Under the pieces are notes generated by a model, which saw only the letters and a list, made by a program, of their open reading frames with translations, did no database searches and was not told the origin of the DNA. Shown here piece by piece: positions 15,001-25,012 of a DNA stretch of 64,000 bases. Position 1 is the first letter of the stretch, and every line of letters begins with the position of its first letter. The stretch lies in assembly GCA_030770545.1 (NCBI GenBank), contig JAUCMP010000026.1, positions 1,282,501 through 1,346,500 on the forward strand. Direction: 5' to 3'. This DNA is from Macropodus opercularis. Its lineage: Eukaryota; Chordata; Actinopteri; Anabantiformes; Osphronemidae. The position numbers were made by a program, and so were the translations under genes.

Positions 15001-16632
15001 AAGTTAAAGTGACTGTAAATGAGGGTGATGAGTCTCGTTTCCCGTCGGGCTGGGTTGAAAGCAGCAGAGCTCCATGAAAAGGCCCCAGAGCTCAGATGAA
15101 CAGGAACAAACATGGACTTCAAGGCGGTTTCAATTTCCTGGTACAGCTAATCACACACATGCACACTCACGCAGCAGCAATCAGTATCAACAGTATGACT
15201 GTCAGACATCTGAGCTCACAGCAGGGAGGACAAAGCCAAGAATTACACATCGAACCAGTCGGTAAGTAGGACACAACAACCAGCGATGGCATCTGACACA
15301 TGGCTGACTGAACTACCTAAATTCAGCCGAGTCACTTTGTTTGCAAATGCACACGTGGGTCGAACGGGAGGGAAGGAAAATGTCCTACACGGTCACACGA
15401 AAGAGACCGAGACGATCAACCTGACACCTCAACACAGGACAGGTGAGTCCATGGTTAGTTCCGCTTGGCAGCAGAAACTAGATTCACGTCACCATGGAAG
15501 TCCGTCACTGATTCATCTGCTCTGTGCGTGTTGACATCAGCCTGATACCTGCAGACAGGCGTTAGCGAGCATTAGCTCCAAGAAGAAACAGGCTGAATGA
15601 AACAGCACCGTTCCGTCCACTTCCATCACATATGGAAACTCAACATCAACCTTTCTGCACAAAGACAAATGCAAAACTGATGGATGAAGGGTATGAAAAA
15701 TGATATTAAGTATAACTGCTTTGTTTATATCATTGCATTTAGAATTACTGGATTGTTATTGCTGATGTTTATTAAGCTTTTGGTTCTAGTGCAAGAAAAC
15801 CAGAGGGAGAAGATGGAGACGGGTCCATCCACTATATTCAGCAAGAAAGTAGAAGTTTGCATAAAGGAGCAAACCGTGTCCTTTGCTCAACTAGGAACAT
15901 AAGCAGGTCCTATAAACAGAACAGTTTGTTCCAAGGGGTGACAGAGCCAAACGCAGGAGACGGTGCTAGACCAGCTAAGCTGTAATTAAAGCCCCTCAAC
16001 GGCTCCAGAATCATCGATGGATGCGTTATCCTGCGTAACACTCTTCTATCGCTGATAATGCTTTTCCAGGCCCGTTTGTCTTCTTGGTTGTGTAATTCAC
16101 TGTGGACCTGCAACACCTGTGAACCAAAACCGGCACAAACATCAGACATACTGCAGCTGCAAATGTTGGAAATCTGTTAATGGATAATGTTCATAAAGGT
16201 GTCAACAAATCACATTTGCAGTTTTAAACCTAAGCGGCAGATGGACTGTGCTGTACTGGCGCCCAGTCACACAACAAACGTATAACTGCGCAGTAAATGA
16301 TGTTTTAATAAGCTCAACAGTCTGAAGCTTTAATAAACGGTCACTTCGGTGCAGGAGATGCCTGAAGCGGCCATGATGAGGCATCTCAAGCGTCCAGGGG
16401 AACCACGAGCAGCCGGAGCCCTGCAGCAACACTGCAAACGCGCTACAGCTCTGCAGAACAGCCGAGCTGGGTGGACGCACGGAAACCGGCCTGTTCGCCC
16501 GTCGCTCTCTGCTTTCCGTCCAAATCCCAGCAGCCTGTAAACGGCGTCAAATCTGTGGCCCGACACCGGAAAAATGAGCACAAGAGGCGCTTAGACGGCG
16601 AGGACACGGTCGTACTTACTGTCCGAGGCCAT
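4802..16632 (-). CDS. syt16: Synaptotagmin-16 (SYT14/16 family), membrane-anchored tandem C2 protein
   Basis: Seven coding exons on the minus strand: 16632..16620, 10961..10788, 8949..8716, 7749..7514, 5922..5461, 5386..5197, 5115..4802. All phases agree, giving 540 aa. The first coding exon holds only 13 nt (MASD plus one base) before a GTAAGT donor. The next encodes an N-terminal membrane segment at about residues 9-30 (TPEAIGFLSAVGVFIVALAV), then a basic INKK stretch. Residues 60-240 are acidic, Ser-rich linker. C2A is at about 243-370 and C2B at about 395-540, with the family hallmarks RRGQPNPVYKETFVFQVALF and SGEEEQLHW. Family members lack the full Asp clusters for Ca2+ binding and act in Ca2+-independent membrane trafficking. 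Linkage to snapc1 matches human SNAPC1-SYT16, which favours syt16 over syt14; SYT14 is the alternative. The 5922 acceptor could instead be 5919 (one codon less). Confidence 0.87.
9121..9180 (+). mobile_element. Tc1/mariner-like transposase remnant
   Basis: From 9139 the plus strand reads KRGGGSVMLWGW, resembling the conserved GGGSVMVWGC block of Tc1-family transposases. No inverted repeats or longer frame were recognised, and downstream codons are degenerate. It lies within a syt16 intron. The match is short, so confidence is modest. Confidence 0.4.
10962..16619 (-). other. Large first coding intron of syt16
   Basis: A 5.7-kb intron between the 13-nt start exon and the membrane-segment exon. 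It contains a (CA)n microsatellite at about 11991-12025 and no other coding exon that I could support. The short open frames here have no family resemblance and no flanking splice logic. Confidence 0.6.
11991..12025. repeat. (CA)n microsatellite
   Basis: About 17 uninterrupted CA units inside the large syt16 intron. Confidence 0.95.
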
Positions 16633-18092
16633 GGCTGCGGCTGCTTCGCTTCGCAGTGGAGCGGGACTGGCTGTGCGCTCGGCGGAGCAGAGGCAGCAGC
16701 ATCCCCGCTGCTCGTCCTCCAGACCCGCAGACCCGCAGCATCACGGAGGGAGCGATGGCCCCTTCACGGACTGTAGGAAACTGTAGCATCAGTGGGTGCG
16801 CGATCACCTTGCTTTCTAAATGTATGGATTCCGAACTTTAAATAACAACTTACGCATCTTAAACGTCAGTTTCATACAATAGAATCGTCCCATAAGTTCC
16901 TAAAATTGTTGCAAATGAAAAATATGAATTTTTAAATTTTTTCACGAACTGTCTTTGAAGTACCTTTCATTTCCGTTGAGGTCCTTACAAATCAAAGGTT
17001 CAGTAAACCAGAAACAAACTAACAAACACGAGGCTACACGTGAATCCATCGTGTTAGCATTTGTTTGACTGAAGTCACGTGATCCACTGCTACGTTCTTC
17101 TAATTAGCAGCTTGTTAAATGGTCTTTCTCCTCAGCTGTCAGCACAATATGAACTACAATGAACCAGTTTTAATCGTATTCAGTCTAACGCTAAGAACAC
17201 GAGCGAACAGCTAACAAGCATTTTTGAGATGAACCAAACAATAGTAAACTAAGTCTAATTACTTACTTTTCACTTTGGCTCTTGGCCGTTTTTCCAAACT
17301 AAAGCAAATAAATTCAGATTAACAACTTTAATGTTCGTTCCAGCTAAATCCGGTCCAGATAATAACTGTTGAACTCAGGCTACAACCACTTAGCTTCCGA
17401 TGGTTGTAGCTCAAAGCCAGCAGAGCAAACTACTTTTAAGTTACATATTCAACAGCATTAAATTGCAAATTAATGGACGTATGGTTAAAGGCAACAAAAA
17501 TAAAACCCAGCTTTCTGTAAAAAATGACACTGTATTAAATTGTGAAATATAAAGCATCAACAATAAAAATGAAGCCAGAGGCAAGATTTAAGTTCAGAGA
17601 TGCTGCACAGGAGATAAACTTCACTTCAGGAGACAAAGTTCATATTATATATGATATGTATCCGGCTCAATAAGCACATTGTACTTAATCACTGTCCGTA
17701 TGTACGAGAGAAACGCTAACACAGATAACGATAAACTTTCAAGGCGACTGTTTAGTAAGAAAGACTCAACACTGATCCTTTATGGCTGAGACAACACTAA
17801 TTTACATTTAGTGAAGCGCTGCGCTGCGTTACAGTCCATCAACGTTAGAACAACTCTATTCTCTGGTCATATTGTTTATATCAGTGTAATATAGCACAAA
17901 GGTTTAAATGTTGTTTTAGAAATAAAAACAAACAACAGTAACATGTCCCTAACTTAACACTAACTTCCTCAAAAACAGCAGGTCCGGTTCAGATCCACTC
18001 CCATCACGACCACTTGAACTTCCTTAAGGGTTTAGATTTTTCTGAAAGGAGGAAAAACAAAATAATGCATTTCTAGTACACTGTCAAAGTGA
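16633..18092. other. syt16 promoter/5' UTR and intergenic gap to snapc1
   Basis: The right flank of the syt16 start codon, to about 16760, is GC-rich and is the likely 5' UTR and promoter. Beyond about 16850 the sequence turns AT-rich with no coding signal. No convincing snapc1 polyadenylation signal (TTTATT on the plus strand) was found here. Confidence 0.4.
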
Positions 18093-18125
18093 CATTTTAC
18101 AAAGGTTTGGAACCTTTGTAAAATG
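18093..18125. repeat. Perfect 15-bp inverted repeat with 3-nt loop (snapc1 3' UTR)
   Basis: Left arm 18093-18107 (cattttacaaaggtt), loop tgg 18108-18110, right arm 18111-18125 (aacctttgtaaaatg). The arms are exact reverse complements. It starts about 10 nt beyond the predicted snapc1 stop codon on the minus strand, so it would fold in the mRNA 3' UTR if that stop is right. It could equally be a relic of a very small transposable element. Confidence 0.85.
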
Positions 18126-18134
18126 ACTCCAACT

Positions 18135-20430
18135 CTAAAACCCAAAGACTCGGCTTGTTAAAATAATAAAGTGGGAGCAGTATGTGAGAGCTGGCAGCGT
18201 ACCAGGAGCAGAGTCCATTGTGGTGAGACAGTTGATATAAGTGGTCGTTGTGGCATCTTTCCACACGTCACCTGAAAAATAGAGTTGTGATGAGTGAGGA
18301 CTGTGCTGGTAGCTTCCTGCAGAGGAAAAGTCTCACTTGTTCGATTATTCTGTGTAAATTGTTCCATTAAAGAAAGAAAATACACGGAAAAGTTAAAAAA
18401 TTCAAACCTGAACTGTCCTTCAAGTCCAGCTTTCCTGTAATTTGTTTTGTAATAGTATCTATTTAGGCTTTTATTTCAGGCCACAGACAGGAACATACCT
18501 GATATTTGTAAACTCTCACTAATTCTGGTTTTGAGTGACGGTTTGCTTATTCTAGAGGATCCTGACGAGTTGGAGGGTCCGGCCTCGCTGCTGGTGAAAT
18601 CCACTTCGACCTGACGATGGCGTCGTGACTTCGGCGCCTGAAACACACGCACATGCATTTTTATGCATGCTGTACCTCATCAATTTCAAAGAATGACATT
18701 TCATAAATAAAACAAATAATTGTTCATTTATAATACGTTTAAAAACAAAAGCACAAACCTCTAGTGCCTGTCCATATGCTTTTGATTTGATGAAAGCAAG
18801 GCGCTCAGCTCTTCTGGAGCACTGAGAACACAAAATAAAGGTCACGACCTTCCAGACTCAGTTAACTATCATTTAAGAAAGGTAAAGAAAAGGTAGAGAG
18901 TTACGGAGCCAGTTTGATATAGTGAGTTAATACTGACTGACTTTGTTTGAGTTGTGTTTAGTATCTTGAAAGAGACATGAGGTGGACCAGTGATGCTCAA
19001 TTAATCCCATTTACAATGAGATCGTTCAACCAAAGTAGAATAAAGCGTTACTCACAGCCCGCTGAGACGATGTCCCCTCACCGCTGTCGTCCTCCTCATC
19101 ATCTGGCTCGTTCTGTCAAGACAAAACAGGTCAGACCATCACAGCAACAGTGAGAGAGACCATCATGGATATGAAGATACCATGGTCAATTGACTGTCAG
19201 AAATACGATGACAACAGACAACGGAGCCTTGTGAAGTCGTAACAGACAGAAAAACATTCATATTACATGATGTGATTTACAAATGACAGGGCTCAACATC
19301 TTATTACTCTCTGACCTTCCTTTGCTGCCACTTGTAGAATTCCATCACAGTGCTGCGTAACTGGGGGACAAGGTTTTTATGGATCAGGCTGACCGACGAA
19401 TCTGCCTTTTCTGAACAAACGGAGGTCTTCAGCTTCTCGTAGAACTTGTGAATGTTGGACAATTCCTGCAACACGAAAAGTCTTTCAGTTCACAGCTTTG
19501 TCTTAAAGTTGAAGCGAACGTGTCCTTTTGTTATTTACCTCCAGCAGCTCAGCGTTGATCAGCTCCTGTGGACGACAGGCTCGCTCCATAAACTCCTCAC
19601 ACAACACCGACCTCTCAGCTTTTTTCTTCTTCTTGTAGACAAGCTGGAGAGACAGAAAAAGAGAGGGAAGAATTTAATGCAGTATTAAATAGCAAAAACA
19701 ATTTATGACTGAACCGATTGTTTATCGACCTGCACCCATGAACGGGGAACAGGACGACCATGACTGTGCAAATGTCCAGCTCACCATAGTGGGCATAGCA
19801 GTGAAGAGGAAAGCTTTGAGAAACATCAGCCGATGCAGGATGTAGACGGTGTCGTGGTGTTGGGCGTTTAAAGCATCTTTCTCAAACTTCTTTAGGTCTT
19901 CCCAGTCCTTCAGCGCCAGACGGATCTGCCGTCAGACACAGAACCTTCTCACAGGCGTGAAATCATAAAGTGACCCACCTTTAAAGACCGGGTGCTGCGT
20001 GTTGTGACCTGACCTGCTCCGGGGGCGAGGCGCTCTGGCAGTGATAGAGGCTGTACAGCAGGTACAGTGCTCCCACTCGAATCTGGAAACTAAAGGGAGG
20101 CAGGAAGAAGCTGTAGGCCGAGTCCAGAACCAGGCGGCTGAACTGTCGCTTCTCATGCTTCGTGGTGCCGCTGATCACAACAAAAACACATCGGTTAAAC
20201 ACAGAAAACACCCTTAAACTCTAGATTACTCATTAATAACAGACTCCTGATGCACAATTTAATGTGGCGTTTCATGCTCATTTTCAAGCCATAACCTACT
20301 GGAAGATTTGGGAGAACTTCATTTCTCTCCATATTTTGGAGAAAATCTCGAAGCGGACCGACCCGGTTCTCTGGAAGCGGCTCAGCAGCTCCTCGCAGTC
20401 TGATTTCACCTGTTTCCTACAAGGATCCAT
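18135..20430 (-). CDS. snapc1: snRNA-activating protein complex subunit 1
   Basis: Nine coding exons on the minus strand: 20430..20300, 20170..20014, 19925..19785, 19643..19539, 19465..19316, 19112..19056, 18821..18759, 18637..18499, 18271..18135. All phases agree, giving 359 aa, close to human SNAPC1 (about 368 aa). Diagnostic segments are CEELLSRFQRTGSVRFE, LPPFSFQIRVGALYLLYSLY, ALKDWEDLKKFEKDALNAQH and KSRRHRQVEVDF. SNAPC1 is a core subunit of the SNAPc/PTF complex, which binds the proximal sequence element of snRNA genes and supports RNA polymerase II and III transcription in the nucleus. The conserved N-terminal half mediates subunit assembly; the C-terminal half is acidic and basic low complexity. 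The last exon reads through a possible donor (CCTG|gtacgc) and its 45 residues show no clear match to the mammalian tail, so the 3' end is the weak point. The start codon is shared with a head-to-head promoter facing yipf6. Confidence 0.92.
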
Positions 20431-21191
20431 AAGCCTGGATCAAAAATAAACCATAAAAACAAACTCTTAACAAAATAATACACACAAAAACAGTGTAGAA
20501 TATAAAAACACACTCCAACTACGACTGTCGAGTCTTTAGTACGTCATCAACAGCCGACGCCTCCTTTGGGCGATGCATTCACGAACTGTCGACAGTCGCG
20601 GGTTTGTAGTCAGACTCTATTGCGTTTCAAAAACTTTCATACTGGTATGACTTCTGTATTTTAGGAGATTTGCCGTTGATTATTTTTCTTCTTCTTCTTC
20701 TTTCCTGGACGTTGGAATCAACTTAAAGGGCGCATGGGTGAGATTTATGTAACTAACAAAAGCTTTGATTTCATGTCAAGACGTGAAATCATGTCTCCTA
20801 AAAATCACTCAAACCTAAACCATGACCATCTCATAATTTGGCCTTTTTTCTTTCTTTTTTTTTTACCTCGGTGTCTCAATGAGTACAATGAAACGAGTTT
20901 TCACTCAGAAAACAAAATGTTAAGGCAGTTTCCACGTCAACGTATGTTCGTGAACGCACCACCCGGATGTGCGTTAGCCACGTCCTGCGGAAGTAAACAA
21001 TCCCCAGGTGACGTGGAGGGACACACTTCGCCCCTTGTCGGACAAATTGGAGCCGAATCTGCTGTTTTAGAGAAACAGTTGTCGCTTCTGTCGCTGGGTT
21101 ATTGTCTGGAATATTGCATGGACTCCGCTGACGTCATCTGAACTCACACAGCATCGAACGGTTCTTGAAAACAGCTTCCCCGTTGAGTAAA
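20431..21191. promoter_or_regulatory. Shared head-to-head promoter, snapc1 / yipf6
   Basis: The snapc1 ATG (minus, 20430) and yipf6 ATG (plus, 21192) are 761 bp apart and point away from each other. The interval has no coding exon, includes short CTT and poly-pyrimidine runs (about 20687-20704 and 20843-20865), and must contain both 5' UTRs and both start sites. Bidirectional activity is inferred from the geometry only. Confidence 0.55.
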
Positions 21192-22663
21192 ATGGCCGCA
21201 GCCGATGAGTCCAGCAGGCCGTTCGCCGGCCTGTCAGACGTCTCCATCTCCGGGGACATCCCGGTGGAGGGGGACATCTCCGTGCCCGTGGGTCCATCCA
21301 GAAGAGACGACGAGTTCTCCACGCTGGACGAGCCGGTGAAGGAGACCATCCTGCGCGACCTGCGGGCCGTGGGGAACAAGTTCATCCACGTCCTGTACCC
21401 GAAGCGGAGCTCGTCTCTGCTGCGGGACTGGGACCTGTGGGGCCCGCTGCTGCTGTGCGTGACGCTGGCTCTGCTGCTGCAGGGCGGCGCGGCCGACAGC
21501 GACGACCAGGGGGGGCCGCAGTTCGCCGAGGTAGGACTCATGACGGTGGCAACGCAATCTGCCACCAGTCACACAAAATGGACACTCAGTGTTTCACCTA
21601 CGATAATTAAGAGATCAAACAATTAAACCAGGGCTGCACGGCGTGGGAGTCTACGTGGGTTCTCTGCGGGGTTGATGGGAAACTCTAAACTGCCCGTAGG
21701 TGTGAGTGTGCGCGTCTGTATGTGTGGCCCTGCGACAGACTGGAGACCTGTCCAGGGTGAACCATTGACAGCTGGGACAGGCTGCAGCACCCACGACCCC
21801 TGCGGGGAAGAAGATGAATGAACGAACAGTTCCACTAAACGTCCAGCAGAGCCAGTTAAGTCTAGATATAGCCACCTGCGCAGTGGGACTGTCTGAACGG
21901 GGAGGGGACGCCGCTGCCCCACAGCCATCTGACCTCTGGTGTGTAAAGGTTGAGGCAGGGGAGGGAATTCCATCAACTCTGGCACTAACGCCCACTTGAC
22001 TCACGGTTAAACCGATTAGATGAGTCTGGACACATAAAGGACGACGTCCCGTGTTGGTGGAGACGCAACAGGAATCTAGTATTTCTAGTTTGGCGGAGTT
22101 CTTTGTTTGATTTGTGACGTTGCCACTGAAGCTTAATTTTTCTTCACACAGCGTTTGCTGTGTAAAGACTTTGTGTATTTACGTAGACAGTGTTGAACTG
22201 AGAATTCTAATACTGTTCTGAAGTTTGTGTACAGTGAATGGAGCCCAGTTAAACACGTATGATTAATCTTTGGTCTGACTCCACACTAACATTTAGTATT
22301 TTGTTCTCTGCCCAGGTCTTCGTCATCGTGTGGTTCGGCTCCATCATTATCACTCTTAACTCCAAACTGCTGGGTGGGGCGATCTCCTTCTTCCAGAGCC
22401 TGTGTGTGTTGGGATACTGCATCATGCCTCTGACGGTGGCCATGGCCACGTGCCGGATCGTCTTGCTCGTCCCCAACTCGCCGGTCAGCTTCGTCGTGCG
22501 TCTGGTGGTGGTGACGGCGTCTTTCGGCTGGTCCACCTTCGCCTCCACGGCCTTCCTCGCAGACAGCCAGCCGCCCAACCGCAAGGCGCTGGTGGTGTAC
22601 CCGGTGTTCCTCTTCTACTTCGTGATTGCGTGGATGATCCTGACGTTCGCCCCAACACAGTAG
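21192..22663 (+). CDS. yipf6: YIP1 family member 6, Golgi membrane protein
   Basis: Two coding exons, 21192..21530 and 22316..22663, join in phase 0 to give 228 aa (human YIPF6 is about 236). The cytosolic N-terminus carries FAGLSDVSISGDIPVEGDIS, then LYPKRSSSLLRDWDLWGPLL leads into the first membrane segment. QFAE|VFVIVWFG spans the intron. Further hydrophobic segments follow, including LNSKLLGGAISFFQSLCVLG, ending FYFVIAWMILTFAPTQ. YIPF proteins are five-pass Golgi/ER membrane proteins that interact with Rab GTPases and act in vesicle trafficking. The single coding intron is fewer than I recall for the mammalian gene. Start chosen as the first ATG in frame with the conserved N-terminus (aaaATGg context). 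Confidence 0.96.
21629..21827 (+). repeat. Dispersed teleost SINE-like repeat in the yipf6 intron
   Basis: The order of blocks is typical of a tRNA-derived repeat seen in many fish genomes: gggctgcacggcgtgg, a cgtgggttctct block, aaactctaaactgcccgtag, gtgtgagtgtg, ccctgcgacagactggagac, ctgtccagggtgaacc, cagctgggacaggctgcagc, then gaagaagatgaatgaacg. It is diverged and lacks a clean tRNA-like head. Identity is from memory of the consensus. Confidence 0.7.
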
Positions 22664-22895
22664 AGCAGGTTGAACTGACAACCAGTGGGACAGACTCCAT
22701 CACATGGAGTGAAACACCAGAATCTGCCTTTGAATGACTACTGACCTGACTGAGCGTTCCCCAGTTTCTAAAGCAGCATTAAGTCTCTGGACGTCTCCAT
22801 GTGAGGCTGTGCTGCTAATGGAGTGTTAAAAAAAGCTGATGAACAGCTTCATATTTTTCCAATTTGTCCGTCAGATGTGTTTCCTAGCTGAATAT

Positions 22896-22901
22896 AATAA
22901 A
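22896..22901 (+). terminator. yipf6: yipf6 polyadenylation signal
   Basis: Exact AATAAA about 230 nt downstream of the yipf6 stop codon. Confidence 0.7.
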
Positions 22902-24016
22902 ATCTTTAGGACTGTGTAGCGAAACGTTCTATGTCTGAACTACGAGGGCTCCGATGGTGGTGACACTTTGGGTGAAATATAAAAAACGGCAACAGTACTG
23001 ATACGTCCAGTCACCCTGTGCACATTAGTCAACATTTTGCAGACGTTTTGATGCAGTCTGACTAAATGCTTTACACTTTCAAGCTGCTGTGGAGTGAGCG
23101 ACTGACTGCAGCCTGTTGGTTTAGGCATTTTAGAAACAGGAAGTGACCTGCATCGAACACCGCCTGCTGGACTCAAAGCAGGAACAATGATTACATGTAA
23201 AATATTCACCATCTCGTCAAGATAAGAGGTCTAAGAAAGGCAAATCTAAGTCTCTCTCATTCCAAGAGCTTCCAGTAAACCAATAACAGTCAGTAGTTGC
23301 AGACTCACTCTTAACGGTTGACTGATGCATACGTGTTGTTTGAGGTCTGCTTGGTGCCAGGGTAACTACACTGAAATGAAAAGATGGTGATGGAACCGTT
23401 TATTACGCTGCTTTATGTTTTGATGTAGTGGAAGCAGAAAGCGTTTCCAGCTGAGTCAGGTCTTCACGGTCATCTCATACCAGCAGCAGAATGTTCATGT
23501 TAAGATGCTGTGATTGAAATTAATTCTGGGAAAAGTAAGAGAATCGGGTCAGTTCAATAAACTCAGGAAACCACAGGCTGATGATCCTAAGTAATGAAGT
23601 CTCCAAGCAAATCTTTTAACTTTAAAGATTCTGACTGTGGTTTATGGTTGTGATCAATCAACTGATGTTTCCACTTTATACTAACCTGCCTGATGACCTT
23701 TGACCCCTGCTTAGCAGTTAGATTTCTTGTCTTTAATTTCTCCAAAGTCACTGTTTGTGTTCATTCTAATTTATGTGTATTCATTTAGATAAATAAATGA
23801 AAACATTTTTATCTGCAGTGAGTTTATGTAAAGGTTCTAAAAGAGCAGATCTTTGGCATCATTTTAATTCTAATTTATTTGTCGAGGACGATCTGCAGCA
23901 CTGAACATCACTGGTTGCTTCATTTGTCACAGAAGCTGAAAGAGCTCTGCACGTTTTCTTTACGACGCTGATGCAGTGGTGTCAAAACTGTCACGCTGGT
24001 TCATCAGCAGAGTTGT

Positions 24017-24022
24017 TTTATT
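24017..24022 (-). terminator. Polyadenylation signal of the GIN-THAP-DTD2-like gene
   Basis: TTTATT on the plus strand reads AATAAA on the minus strand, about 137 nt past the stop codon at 24161..24159. Confidence 0.6.
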
Positions 24023-24158
24023 TTTGCAGAGCTTTCATCCCATCATCTTCTCAAAAATCTTGTAGATGATTTACCGGATGTTTTCTCTGGAACCCATCAG
24101 CCGGAGAAACTCCGGCTCTCGACTGTAACAGTACTTCCCTTCGTTCGCTTCTAGTACG

Positions 24159-25012
24159 TCAGAACTCCAGCAGAAGCGTCAGCGGCTCCACAGAGCTGAA
24201 AACTAGTTCTTGTTTCTGTCCGTAGACTCCCTGCTCCACCTTCACGCCTGCCGTCTTGCACTTTGCAGAGTCTGACATAAGGTCGATGCAGGTGGACACC
24301 AGGGTGGAGAAGAGCTGGGCACCCCACCACGGCTCACACGTACCTTTATACTGCACTGCTTTCTTAGGCGCCGGCTCCCCGACCAGCGAGTCCTGGGGGA
24401 TGAATAAAACGCTCCCAGGAAGGTTGAGGAGGGACACAGCTTGACGGGTGCCTTTTCTGAAGAATCTGGTGGTCATCAGACTGTTGGCTGTTGGAAGATC
24501 ACAGGGAAATACAAAAGCTGAACGATGTCTGATGAATGTTTTCTTAAAATAATATATAAGCCACAGTGAAGCGACAGCTTACCCATCTCATAAGTGACGT
24601 CCTCGGAAGCTCCATTGAAGAAGCACACATACACCACCATGCCCGTCTGGATCTGCAGCATCAGATTGATGGAGAATAATCAGAACGTTAAATTATATCC
24701 ACATCTCTATGTATGAAATAGCTTAGTTCAGTGTAAACTGACTGGAGGCAGGAAGAAACAGCACTAATGACTTTAGCTAAAAGACAACACAGAGCTTTAC
24801 CATCACCAACCTAAGACAAGTTGGCTTCACAACCAGGGTAATCTCACTAAAACCTGCCAATCTGACATGAAATGTGTTTTGCTTAAACACCCACCTCAGC
24901 CCACTGAGCGTCAACCTCATTTAGAGCTGGTCTAATCTTAACTTTGGCCTGGCTGCACTGCTGGATGACGGCTCGGGCCTGAAGCTTCCTGGGCCCCTGG
25001 GCAGGAGTCTTG
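24159..25012 (-). other. DTD2-like C-terminal domain exons of the fusion gene
   Basis: The last three exons (25012..24895, 24652..24583, 24487..24159) align end to end with the dtd2 gene at 34139-35000. The intron phases are identical (0, then 1) and the middle exon is 70 nt in both genes. The conserved core is visible: MVVYVCFFNGA versus MVIYVCFFKGA, NLPGSVLFIPQ versus ELPGSLLIVPQ, and GVYGQKQELVF versus GTYGNRQVLKL. The C-terminal active-site segment differs: SVEPLTLLLEF here against TNGPYTHLVEF in dtd2. The Gly of the Gly-Pro motif has become Glu. I infer a duplicated dtd2 whose deacylase function is probably lost. The acceptor at 24488 (ttccaacag) is required for frame; the next AG downstream would give an immediate stop. 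Confidence 0.88.

Larger units (their letters stand above)
22664..24158. other. yipf6 3' UTR and intergenic gap
   Basis: A canonical AATAAA polyadenylation signal for yipf6 lies at 22896-22901. At the other end, TTTATT at 24017-24022 (AATAAA on the minus strand) is well placed, about 140 nt beyond the stop codon of the minus-strand gene at 24159. Between them I see only unremarkable AT-rich sequence. Confidence 0.6.

Noticed and set aside
21134..21572. Minus-strand open frames of 143 and 112 codons over yipf6 exon 1
   Set aside because: Antisense shadows of a GC-rich coding exon; the plus strand clearly encodes YIPF6.
24476..24480. Acceptor at 24481 (ccaacag|TCTGATG) for the last fusion-gene exon
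   Set aside because: It would place a stop codon immediately after the junction. The acceptor 7 nt upstream keeps frame and restores alignment to DTD2.
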